34,602 nucleotides of DNA from Butyrivibrio sp. MB2005. Lineage in GTDB: Bacteria; Bacillota; Clostridia; Lachnospirales; Lachnospiraceae. A model generated the notes under the pieces. That model worked only from the letters and a program-made list of their open reading frames with translations. It was not told the origin of the DNA and did no database searches. A program made the position numbers and the translations under genes. Position 1 is the stretch's first letter. Every line of letters starts with the position of its first letter. Location: the NCBI RefSeq assembly GCF_000424285.1, contig NZ_AUJP01000028.1:1-34602 (forward strand). Reading direction: 5' to 3'. Positions 8,303 through 17,033 of the stretch are shown here, in pieces.

Positions 8303-9196
8303 ATGGACATAGCGGTTTTGGGCGATGTTCACAGCAATCATGTGGCATTGCAGGCAGTTATAGATTACTGCATGGGAAAAGGAATAACGAACTATATTCT
8401 GCTGGGGGACTTTGTAGCAGATGGGCCAAATCCCAGGAAAACTATGGAGCTGATATATGTACTTAAGCAGTACTTTACCTGCTACATTGTAAGAGGCAAT
8501 AGAGAGGACTTTTTGCTTAATTACAGGAAAAGCGGAGAGAACGGATGGTACAAGGGATCTGCCAGTGGGTCACTTCTTTATACTTACGAACAGCTGACAG
8601 ATAAGGACTTTGACTTTTTTGAATCTCTGCCAATTTATGGCATTTATAATCCCAGAAAGCTCCCTGGCTTTGAATATTGTCATGGTTCACCCACGGGAGT
8701 TTCGGAGGTACTTTTTGCAGAAAAAAGAAGTCTTAAACGAGTGATGAATAAATGTAAGACGGATATGCTTTTACATGCTCATACTCATGTTCAGGAGAGC
8801 TTTTCATACAGGGACAGGAAGGCAGTTAATCCGGGATCTCTTGGGCTTCCCAGAAACAGCAGGCAATTTACGGAATTTGCCATATTGCATGGAAGCGCAT
8901 CAGGATTTGATGAAGAGCTTGTTCAGATAAAATATGACAGGCATGAACTTCTAAAAGAATTTGCAAAATCCGGAATGAGCGAGTATGCTCCGGCCTGGGC
9001 AGCAATTCAGATGCATACCATCAGGACAGGAATAGACCTTAGTGAAGCCATACTTCTGCAGGCAATGAGACTTTGCGAGGAGGAGAGAGGAATGGTGCGC
9101 TGGCCCGATATCCCGGAGAAGTATTGGGCAGAAGCACTGAAAAATAATTATATTGACCTCTCCGGTAAGGATATACCCAGAAAAAATCAAAACTAA
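8303..9196 (+). CDS. Calcineurin-like metallophosphoesterase
   Basis: This protein of about 297 residues has the metal-binding motifs of the metallophosphoesterase superfamily. They are GDVHSN (7-12; Asp8, His10), GD at 35-36, GNRED (65-69), CHGSPTG in the middle, and HAHTH as the last ligand pair. The GNRE in place of the usual GNHD/E is typical of the YfcE/MJ0936-like group of small phosphodiesterases. The C-terminal ~90 residues after the core form an added helical region. A GTG at 8279 is in frame, but GGAGG at 8293-8297 lies downstream of it and 5 bases before the ATG at 8303, which is therefore the start. The substrate is unknown. It is probably cytoplasmic and monocistronic. Confidence 0.85.
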   Translation: MDIAVLGDVHSNHVALQAVIDYCMGKGITNYILLGDFVADGPNPRKTMELIYVLKQYFTCYIVRGNREDFLLNYRKSGENGWYKGSASGSLLYTYEQLTDKDFDFFESLPIYGIYNPRKLPGFEYCHGSPTGVSEVLFAEKRSLKRVMNKCKTDMLLHAHTHVQESFSYRDRKAVNPGSLGLPRNSRQFTEFAILHGSASGFDEELVQIKYDRHELLKEFAKSGMSEYAPAWAAIQMHTIRTGIDLSEAILLQAMRLCEEERGMVRWPDIPEKYWAEALKNNYIDLSGKDIPRKNQN

Positions 9197-9250
9197 TTAA
9201 TTCTATATTTTATAAGTACAGCTGTTTATTACCTTTTTTTGCTTGTTTTC

Positions 9251-9279
9251 TTGACAAACATCATGAATGGATATAATAT
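9251..9279 (+). promoter_or_regulatory. Sigma-A promoter of groESL
   Basis: TTGACA at 9251-9256 is followed by TATAATATA at 9272-9280. This gives either TATAAT at 15-base or TAATAT at 17-base spacing. The CIRCE operator starts 12 bases downstream, as expected for a heat-shock promoter controlled by HrcA. Confidence 0.85.
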
Positions 9280-9291
9280 ATTTTTTGATGA

Positions 9292-9318
9292 TTAGCACTC
9301 GAATTAAATGAGTGCTAA
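9292..9318. promoter_or_regulatory. CIRCE operator (HrcA binding site)
   Basis: TTAGCACTC (9292-9300), nine bases, then GAGTGCTAA (9310-9318) is an exact match to the CIRCE consensus. HrcA represses groESL and often dnaK through this element. The hrcA gene is not in this window. Confidence 0.98.
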
Positions 9319-9367
9319 CAATTTGAAAAGTTAATAAATGCAATAAAGATATAAGGAGGCATTAGAA

Positions 9368-11367
<2,000 letters not shown>

Positions 11368-11372
11368 TAAAA

Positions 11373-11394
11373 TAACGAGGCATGCGCCTCGTTA
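11373..11394. repeat. GC-rich hairpin after groEL
   Basis: TAACGAGGC (11373-11381) pairs perfectly with GCCTCGTTA (11386-11394) around ATGC. No T tract follows, so on its own it is not a standard terminator. It could stabilise the 3' end of the groEL message. The AACGAGG core recurs in the tandem repeats further on. Confidence 0.55.
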
Positions 11395-11450
11395 AGGGGA
11401 AAAGCCCTTGTTCATCATTATTTCAACCCTCGACTTTAGTCGATGAGTAA

Positions 11451-11565
11451 AATAAGACATAGAGTGCGAAGCACTTGAAAATAAAAAGGATAGCTTATCG
11501 AGCTTGCTCGAAATAAGCTGTCCTTTTTTATTTTCAGTAGCGTCGAAGACGCGCTATGTCCTATT
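11451..11565. terminator. Cloverleaf-like palindrome containing the groEL terminator
   Basis: The outer arms GACATAG (11456-11462) and CTATGTC (11554-11560) enclose three hairpins. The left hairpin is AGTGC gaa GCACT (11463-11475). The central hairpin is a long stem from GAAAATAAAAAGGA-AGCTTAT (11477-11498) to ATAAGCT-TCCTTTTTTATTTTC (11513-11535), tipped by CGAGC tt GCTCG. The right hairpin is GCGTC gaa GACGC (11540-11552). The central hairpin with its T tract makes a strong rho-independent terminator, nearly symmetrical and so usable on both strands. Confidence 0.75.
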
Positions 11566-11641
11566 GTACGTATTGAATCAATCGAGAGATAAATCATTGG
11601 GTAAGGCTTATTCACCGACAGAGGCATATGCCGACAAAAAA

Positions 11642-11828
11642 TAACGAGGAAATGCGTTAGCATTTTCGAGTCTAATGATTCAACGAGGTAAATCATTCAT
11701 ATGAGAACCAACGGTAACGAGGGAAGTGCGTCAGCGCTTTCCGAGTCTGATGATGCAGTGAAGTGAACCATTCAATGAGAACCAATGATAGCTCGGTCAG
11801 CGCTTTCCGAGTCTAATGATGCAACGAG
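11642..11828. repeat. Tandem repeat, ~73-base unit, two full copies and a partial third
   Basis: Copy 1 begins at 11642 (TAACGAGG) and copy 2 at 11715, giving a 73-base period. A shortened third copy runs about 11788-11828. Each full unit holds a hairpin (for example GAAATGC gtta GCATTT), then CGAGTCT-ATGAT, and ends near ATGAGAACCAA. Copies differ by substitutions. No credible reading frame crosses them. Confidence 0.7.
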
Positions 11829-11850
11829 CTTTTTGGGGTATGTCTAGAGT

Positions 11851-12088
11851 TTGATTACGTGGATGATTAAGGGAAATACTATTCATCCCCGTTAAAATAG
11901 CAGTGAATTGAACCTAGATTACGTGGGTGATTAAGAGAAATACCATCCATCCCCGTTAAAATAGAAGGGAATTGAGCCTTGATTACGTGGATGAATAAGA
12001 GAAATACTATTCATCCCCGTTAAAATAGCAGTGAATTGAGCCTTGATTACGTGGATGATCAAGAAAAATGCCATTCATCCACGTATGG
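11851..12088. repeat. Tandem array of four 64-base structured repeats
   Basis: Units begin at 11851, 11915, 11979 and 12043, an exact 64-base period. The last unit is truncated near 12088. Each starts (T)TGATTACGTGGATGA, continues through TCATCCCCGTTAAAATAG and ends GTGAATTGA-CC. Within each unit ACGTGGATGA can pair with the TCATCC-CGT that follows about 16 bases later. In copy 4 the pairing is perfect (ACGTGGATGA/TCATCCACGT), while copies 1 and 3 have one mismatch. There are no unique spacers. Confidence 0.85.
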
Positions 12089-12322
12089 CAAGCAACAAAT
12101 CAACCGTAACAAATCAACGCAACGAATCAACAAATCTATCAAGAGAATGCACCCACCAAAGAAAAACATCTGGCGTGTGTCTCTGCCACGTTCAGAGTTT
12201 ATTAAATTTTAATAGAATATTTAACAAAATATAGCACACTACTACTGTTATGACACTTATTCAAATGATATTATGTTAACAGATGGGTATTTTTGATTTC
12301 TTTAAATAGGAGAATATGCCTT
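12089..12322. other. Non-coding leader of the FIST gene with short direct repeats
   Basis: Three to four degenerate copies of a 13-14 base unit containing AACAAATCAAC lie at about 12093-12138. The rest is AT-rich. TATTAT (12269-12274) may be the -10 element of the FIST-receptor operon, but its -35 match is poor. A 63-codon frame here is not convincing. Confidence 0.4.
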
Positions 12323-13381
12323 ATGAAAATGTTTAACGGAAAAAGTACATCTGCAAATGTAGCAGAGGCATCAAGAGGTCTTGCTGCACCTAAGCTTATC
12401 ATTTTTACAAGTGATGCTGATCATTTTGATAAAAATGTGGCCGAGATTGAGGAGAAATTCCCGGGTATTCCCAGCATAGGTTGTGTGGGTATGAGTTATG
12501 ATGCGTCGATTCAGGAAGCAGGTCTTTCAATTACTGCTTTTACTGAAGGGGTGAAGGTTAGAACCGGCGTTCTTGAGAAGGTATCAACAATGCCTGCTCG
12601 TGATGTTGGAAGTCTTGAGAAAGACCTTGACGAGATTAAACCCGGCAAGGAGAATACTGCGATAATCGATTTCTGTGCAGGAAATGACGCTGCAGTTCTT
12701 ACCACACTCAGAAGCCTTCTTGACAGATATAATCTTCAGGTTATGGGCGCTACAGGTGATGCCGGCAAGGTTTCCTTAAACGGTAAGGTATATGAAGATG
12801 CCATGAGTTATGCCGTTATCAAAAATGAGGGCGGCAAGGTTAAATCCTATAAGGAGAACATCTACGAGCCCATGGATAACCGTCAGCTTATCGCATCCAA
12901 GACAGATAAGGCTAAGTATTATCTTGGAGAGCTTAACGGACGCTCCGCAAAGCAGGTTTATATGGATCTGACAGGCGCAAAGTCTGATAAAGAAATCATC
13001 GACCAGACCTTCAAGAATCCTCTTGGAAAGATGATAGGAAATGATGTTTGCATCTGCTCCATCAAGGATGTAGCAGGAAGCGGACTTATCCTGTACAGAC
13101 AGATAAACGACTCTGATATCCTCACACTTCTTGAGATGAAGAACCCCATGGAAGTAGCCGAGCAGACTGTGAGCAGAATCAAAAATGATTTTTCAAAAAT
13201 ATCGGGTATATATTCAGTCAACTGTATTTTCAGATACCTTGTTCTGAAGGAGAGGGGAGAACTGAACACCTATCTTGGTAAGATAGCTCAGCTTGGACCA
13301 TCCTGCGGACTAATTGGATTTGGAGAACATTACAATACCCAGTTTGTTAACCAGACAATGACATGTATTGTGTTTGAATGA
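12323..13381 (+). CDS. FIST-domain sensor protein
   Basis: This 352-residue protein matches the FIST architecture (FIST_N then FIST_C), a bacterial small-ligand sensor domain found beside signalling genes. Landmarks are SIGCVGMSY (about 50), the alternating beta/alpha pattern through [27 protein letters not shown] (about 145-170), and the C-terminal [11 protein letters not shown] and [12 protein letters not shown] followed by [10 protein letters not shown]. There is no signal peptide or membrane segment, so it is cytoplasmic. A TTG ten codons upstream is in frame, but AGGAGA (12308-12313) supports the ATG at 12323. The next gene, a soluble chemoreceptor-like protein, begins 13 bases after its stop, which points to a sensor and transducer pair. 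The ligand is unknown. Confidence 0.8.
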   Translation: MKMFNGKSTSANVAEASRGLAAPKLIIFTSDADHFDKNVAEIEEKFPGIPSIGCVGMSYDASIQEAGLSITAFTEGVKVRTGVLEKVSTMPARDVGSLEKDLDEIKPGKENTAIIDFCAGNDAAVLTTLRSLLDRYNLQVMGATGDAGKVSLNGKVYEDAMSYAVIKNEGGKVKSYKENIYEPMDNRQLIASKTDKAKYYLGELNGRSAKQVYMDLTGAKSDKEIIDQTFKNPLGKMIGNDVCICSIKDVAGSGLILYRQINDSDILTLLEMKNPMEVAEQTVSRIKNDFSKISGIYSVNCIFRYLVLKERGELNTYLGKIAQLGPSCGLIGFGEHYNTQFVNQTMTCIVFE

Positions 13382-13394
13382 GGGAGAGACGAAT

Positions 13395-14357
13395 ATGTTT
13401 ACAGATATTTTTAAAAAGAAAACAGAAGAAGCTGATATCGAAGTAAACGCTCCTAAGGAAGATATGGATGAGAGTAAGAAGAAATCGCTTATCTATATTG
13501 CTGATTCTGTAAAAAAATTCCAGAAGGAGCTCGTTCAGAACGAGGTTAGCTCTCTTACAGAAATCCATGATATGGGTGAAGCAGTAGAGAATGTTATTAA
13601 GAGTAACAATGACCTCAGAGATCAGATGGAAGCATTTAATGAGATGTTCGCAGCTGTGAACGAAAGCGCCGGTAAGTTTGAAGATGTTAAGGTAAATATC
13701 TTAAACAGCGTTCAGAATGCCCAGAATAAAGTATCTGAATTAAAAGACAGCTCCAATGAAGTAAGAGCAAGCTTTGATGAGATGACACAGGGCTTCGAGA
13801 ACTTCAAAAGTGCTGTTGATCAGATCTCCGATTACATGAAAAAGATCATCGGTATTGCAACCCAGACTAATCTGCTGGCACTTAATGCTTCAATCGAAGC
13901 TGCAAGAGCCGGCGCAGCAGGAAAAGGTTTCGCAGTTGTTGCTACGGAAGTAAGAGAACTGGCAGATGAGATCAAGGTTATGATCAGCCAGGTTAATGCA
14001 TCTATTGATGCAGCAGGTGAAGAGAGTGAGAAGCTTTCTATCAATATTCAGAACTCGATCGCTGCCATGGATAAGAGCCTTCAGGAAGTTGATGAGACCA
14101 ATGCAACCTTTGATGAGATCATCGAGAGCGCAAACGGTGCCAATGTAGTTCAGGAGGAAATCTCCGATACAGCGAATACGGCTTCCGATGAGCTTAACAG
14201 AATAGGCAACAGCTTCACGGAGATAAACAGGCGATATGATGCTCTTGTTAATCAGCTTGACAGGGTTAATTCCCTTGGTACTACAAAGAGCAGCGTGTTC
14301 GAACATATCGACAATCTGGTATCTCAGATAGAGCCTATTGTAAAAGACAAAAAATAA
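13395..14357 (+). CDS. Soluble methyl-accepting chemotaxis-like signalling protein
   Basis: This 320-residue protein is almost entirely helical coiled coil. It carries the conserved hairpin tip of chemoreceptors at about 158-190 ([16 protein letters not shown], then [15 protein letters not shown]), which contacts CheA and CheW. It has no transmembrane segment and no recognisable PAS, GAF or periplasmic ligand domain. Its input probably comes from a partner protein, and the FIST protein encoded 13 bases upstream is the obvious candidate. The frame is open further upstream, but AGGGAGAG just before the ATG at 13395 sets the start. A terminator follows at 14366. Chemotaxis or another CheA-linked output is inferred. 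Confidence 0.85.
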   Translation: MFTDIFKKKTEEADIEVNAPKEDMDESKKKSLIYIADSVKKFQKELVQNEVSSLTEIHDMGEAVENVIKSNNDLRDQMEAFNEMFAAVNESAGKFEDVKVNILNSVQNAQNKVSELKDSSNEVRASFDEMTQGFENFKSAVDQISDYMKKIIGIATQTNLLALNASIEAARAGAAGKGFAVVATEVRELADEIKVMISQVNASIDAAGEESEKLSINIQNSIAAMDKSLQEVDETNATFDEIIESANGANVVQEEISDTANTASDELNRIGNSFTEINRRYDALVNQLDRVNSLGTTKSSVFEHIDNLVSQIEPIVKDKK

Positions 14358-14365
14358 TCGATTTC

Positions 14366-14400
14366 AGGTCTGTAACCCATGTGGTTGCAGACCTTTTTTT
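14366..14400 (+). terminator. Terminator of the FIST-receptor operon
   Basis: AGGTCTG-t-AACC (14366-14377) pairs with GGTT-g-CAGACCT (14383-14394), followed by a run of seven Ts to 14400. Confidence 0.92.
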
Positions 14401-14437
14401 ATCTTATAGCTTCCTACGGAAGCTATAAGATAAAAAA
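14395..14437. repeat. Perfect 20-base hairpin overlapping the terminator T tract
   Basis: Bases 14395-14414 are the exact reverse complement of 14418-14437 around a TAC loop. The core is ATCTTATAGCTTCC/GGAAGCTATAAGAT, extended by T6/A6. The left arm uses the same T run that ends the preceding terminator. Confidence 0.85.
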
Positions 14438-14524
14438 CACTCCGTGTGGATGCGCAGCTCGCGGAATTGAAGTTTATTGCTTCGCAATACCGCTCGCGCG
14501 CGAGGATTTCGCAAGCGAAATCCT
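14438..14524. repeat. GC-rich cluster of hairpins
   Basis: This stretch includes ATTG cttcg CAAT (about 14477-14488), alternating CGCGCG at 14494-14502, a possible long pairing between GCTCGCGG and CCGC..GCGCGAG, and a perfect hairpin AGGATTTCG caag CGAAATCCT (14503-14524) followed by ATTTTA. The last could act as a weak terminator. There is no coding potential. The region resembles the palindromes after groEL in style, not in sequence. Confidence 0.6.
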
Positions 14525-14572
14525 ATTTTACTTTGTTATTTGAATGCGTGGTTTTTTTATATCTGATGCATA

Positions 14573-14578
14573 TATAAT
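14573..14578 (+). promoter_or_regulatory. Probable -10 element of the orphan gene at 14628
   Basis: TATAAT lies 50 bases before the start codon. No good -35 is present at the expected spacing. Confidence 0.4.
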
Positions 14579-14627
14579 AGTGACAATAAAAATATAAATT
14601 TAATCTGATATTGCAGGAGGAAATGAT

Positions 14628-15650
14628 ATGCCTAAGACAGCGTCAGAAATATTCAATAAAAAACTATATGCTTCTGATTCAGTAAGAGCGATAGAGCAGC
14701 GTGTGAATCAAACCTGGATGCACACGAGTGTTGTAGATCCAAATAGATCGATTTTAATGGATCTGTTTGAGGGATTTTGTGGCCTTGTTGAGAATGACCC
14801 CAATTTAATAGAGAATGGGCTTGAAAAACTTGAGAACTTCAACAAATTTCTTACAGAGCCTCAAGATGATGGAAGAACCGGTTTTGATATTCTTACAGAC
14901 GGTTTATCAAAGGCAGATACTGAGACATTTTTTAGTGATCTGAGAAGATTCAATAGGGATCTCGATTGGGGTCTTGACATGGAGAAAATTGAGGAGATAA
15001 AAAATGAGAAGGTTGCTTCAATCGTTGATGAAAAGATTTCGGTCAGACCTACTACATTTAATGATTTGCTTGACAATGTACGAAAAAGTGAATCGAATGT
15101 CTCAAGAACAAGTTCAATGCGAGCTACAACAGTAGAGAATGTGATTGATAAATCCGAGGACATGGCTAAGGCACCGGATCTCTATAATGAAAAAGAAACT
15201 GCATGGGCATTGAATCTTAAGAATCAGGCGAAAGCTGCCAAGGGTAAGATGAATTCATCACAGTATAATAAATTCTATGATGAAATCAAAGTATTCACCA
15301 ACCTGGCAGAAAAGATTATTGAAGCCAAAGAAAATTATCAGACCAATATGCCTCTTAGCAGTTTCAACTCAGACACACGTAAAAGATTGTCCAAGTATGC
15401 CAAAAACGGAATAGTCGAAAATATTGATATTTTAAGGGCTTATTCTAAATCCTGGAACCAGGTGAAGAAAAAAGCCAACGATTATCAGAACTATAAACTC
15501 AATGAGAAGAACTTCACAAGAGATCCCAAGGTAAAACCGGGACATGCTCTTGATTCAAGCGGAAAGAAGAAGTTTGCTCTTATGGATCAGATTTTTGGAG
15601 TAAAACCAAGAGAAGTTCAAAAGGTTAATAATGTGCAGAAAGCTAAGTGA
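14628..15650 (+). CDS. Hypothetical protein, 340 aa, unrecognised
   Basis: I do not recognise this protein. It is soluble and strongly charged, with no signal peptide and no membrane segment. Predicted character is mostly helical: residues 1-150 are acidic, with short helices rich in Leu, Asn and Glu; residues about 185-300 are Lys- and Asn-rich; the tail is basic (VKPREVQKVNNVQKAK). There is no cysteine apart from one in GFCGLVEN, so no zinc ribbon. AGGAGG (14615-14620) lies 7 bases before the ATG, and a clear terminator follows at 15719, so it is a real single-gene unit. It is flanked by hairpin-rich DNA and is more AT-rich than the fatty acid genes next to it, which may hint at acquisition. 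No function is proposed. Confidence 0.75.
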   Translation: MPKTASEIFNKKLYASDSVRAIEQRVNQTWMHTSVVDPNRSILMDLFEGFCGLVENDPNLIENGLEKLENFNKFLTEPQDDGRTGFDILTDGLSKADTETFFSDLRRFNRDLDWGLDMEKIEEIKNEKVASIVDEKISVRPTTFNDLLDNVRKSESNVSRTSSMRATTVENVIDKSEDMAKAPDLYNEKETAWALNLKNQAKAAKGKMNSSQYNKFYDEIKVFTNLAEKIIEAKENYQTNMPLSSFNSDTRKRLSKYAKNGIVENIDILRAYSKSWNQVKKKANDYQNYKLNEKNFTRDPKVKPGHALDSSGKKKFALMDQIFGVKPREVQKVNNVQKAK

Positions 15651-15718
15651 TTGAACTAAAAACATAAAGATAGCACTCATAATACTGATGGCAATAAAGT
15701 GAATGATTGATAGCAGAA

Positions 15719-15753
15719 AGGTCTTTGGCGATTAGTGCCAAAGATCTTTTTTT
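15719..15753 (+). terminator. Terminator of the 340-aa orphan gene
   Basis: AGGTCTTTGGC (15719-15729) pairs with GCCAAAGATCT (15737-15747), with one G-T pair and a 7-base loop, followed by Ts to 15753. It insulates the fatty acid operon from upstream transcription. Confidence 0.9.
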
Positions 15754-15797
15754 GCTCATTTTCCAAGGAAACCCAAATCCACAAAAACAGTTTATTG

Positions 15798-15824
15798 TTG
15801 ACAAATAAAAAATCCGGCTATAAT
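15798..15824 (+). promoter_or_regulatory. Sigma-A promoter of the fatty acid synthesis operon
   Basis: Consensus TTGACA (15798-15803) and TATAAT (15819-15824) are separated by 15 bases. TTGTTG at 15795 would give 18. No FapR-like palindrome is visible around it. Confidence 0.8.
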
Positions 15825-15840
15825 ATTTCAAATGTAATTA

Positions 15841-15885
15841 GCTAAAAAGCATTTAACTAAAAAGGAGATAACTAAAATGAATTTA
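15841..15885 (+). repeat. 15-base periodic direct repeat in the acpP leader
   Basis: GCTAAAAA (15841), ACTAAAAA (15856) and ACTAAAAT (15871) recur exactly every 15 bases. The second unit holds the AAAGGAG ribosome binding site and the third the acpP start codon. This may be a protein binding array or chance in AT-rich DNA. Confidence 0.35.
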
Positions 15886-16104
15886 GATGAAATCAAAGAA
15901 CTTATTGCTGAGACACTTGGAGTAGATGAGGACAAGGTTACACCTGATGCAAACCTCATTGACGATCTTGGAGCTGATTCACTTGCAATCGTTGAGCTTC
16001 ACATGGAGATTGAGGAGAAGCTCGGAATAAAGATTCCGGATGAAGCAATTTCTGATCTTCATACTGTAAGTGATGTCCTTGAAGCTATCAACAAAAACAA
16101 ATAA
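15877..16104 (+). CDS. acpP: Acyl carrier protein of fatty acid synthesis
   Basis: This 75-residue acidic helical protein carries growing acyl chains on a phosphopantetheine arm. The attachment serine is Ser35 in LGADSLAIVEL. The residue after DSL is Ala where E. coli has Asp, a tolerated variant. The length and the C-terminal helix HTVSDVLEAI are normal. It is the first gene of the nine-gene fab/acc operon, with AAAGGAG 9 bases before the ATG. It serves FabD, FabH, FabF, FabG, FabZ and FabK, all encoded downstream. Confidence 0.96.
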   Translation: MNLDEIKELIAETLGVDEDKVTPDANLIDDLGADSLAIVELHMEIEEKLGIKIPDEAISDLHTVSDVLEAINKNK

Positions 16105-16122
16105 GAAAAGCAGGAGGTACTT

Positions 16123-16974
16123 ATGGGACCTTTAATGAATGCCATATCTTTTCCTGCGAAGGTAAAAAAGGATATCGGCGATGCTTTTTTGAAAAAAGAA
16201 AAGGAGCCGGTTTTCATTACCTGCAAATCCTGTGGAAGAAGAGCACTGAAAAAGGACTGGCAAAACAGTTTCTATGTATGCCCTGTATGTGGCAAGTACA
16301 GAAGTATTGGAGCCTATTACAGACTATCGCTGATTCTGGATCCCGGAACCTTCTATGAACTAAATGCCGATCTTAAGGCTGAGGACCCCATGGAGTTTCC
16401 TGAATACAGGGACAAGCTTGATAAGCAGAAAAAGAGCACCGGACTTGAGGAAGCTGCTGTAACAGCAACAGGAAAAATCGGCGGATATAAAGTTACTGTC
16501 ATAGTGCTGGACAGCAGGTTTTTCATGGGGAGTATGAGCAGCATAGTGGGAGAGAAAGTCACAAGGGCGGTAGAATATGCCACAGAGAAAAAGATGCCAC
16601 TTATCATTTTCTCAGCCAGCGGCGGAGCCAGGATGCAGGAAGGGATCTACAGTCTGATGCAGATGGCAAAAACTGCGGCAGCAATAGAAGAATTCAATGC
16701 TTCAGGCGGACTGTATATCAGCTATCTGACGCATCCCACAACAGGCGGAGTAACAGCAAGTTTTGCATCTCTTGGAGATATCACACTGGCTGAACCGGGA
16801 GCACTAATCGGTTTTGCAGGTCCAAGAGTAATCGAGCAGACAATCCATAAAAAGCTCCCCAAGGGTTTTCAGAGAAGTGAATATCTTGAGAACCACGGCT
16901 TTGTGGATAAGATAGTGCCAAGAAATCAGATGAGATCCACTCTGATAAAGCTGCTGGAACTTCATGGAAGGTAA
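16123..16974 (+). CDS. accD: Acetyl-CoA carboxylase carboxyltransferase, beta subunit
   Basis: This 283-residue subunit, with AccA, transfers the carboxyl group from carboxybiotin to acetyl-CoA to form malonyl-CoA. An N-terminal four-cysteine zinc ribbon (Cys34, Cys37, Cys53, Cys56; CKSC...CPVC) precedes the crotonase-like carboxyltransferase fold. Signatures are FSASGGARMQEG, the oxyanion and CoA region, and THPTTGGVTASFASLGD, followed by EPGALIGFAGPRVIEQTI. AGGAGG sits 5 bases before the ATG at 16123. accA follows after 59 bases. The biotin carboxylase (AccC) and biotin carrier (AccB) that it needs are not encoded in this operon. Confidence 0.97.
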   Translation: MGPLMNAISFPAKVKKDIGDAFLKKEKEPVFITCKSCGRRALKKDWQNSFYVCPVCGKYRSIGAYYRLSLILDPGTFYELNADLKAEDPMEFPEYRDKLDKQKKSTGLEEAAVTATGKIGGYKVTVIVLDSRFFMGSMSSIVGEKVTRAVEYATEKKMPLIIFSASGGARMQEGIYSLMQMAKTAAAIEEFNASGGLYISYLTHPTTGGVTASFASLGDITLAEPGALIGFAGPRVIEQTIHKKLPKGFQRSEYLENHGFVDKIVPRNQMRSTLIKLLELHGR

Positions 16975-17033
16975 GAAGAGAGCGAACTGAAACATCGACA
17001 GCGGTAATAATAATCGCCACGAGGTATGGTCAG

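Noticed and set aside
11436..11696. 86-codon minus-strand frame after groEL
   Set aside because: It crosses the palindrome and the first tandem repeat and has no ribosome binding site.
11851..12088. CRISPR array
   Set aside because: The 64-base units abut without unique spacers, and no cas genes are present.
12043..12234. 63-codon frame after the tandem repeats
   Set aside because: It begins inside the fourth repeat, lacks a ribosome binding site and reads through simple repeats.
15780..15876. FapR or FabT operator at the fatty acid promoter
   Set aside because: No palindrome matching either consensus was visible.
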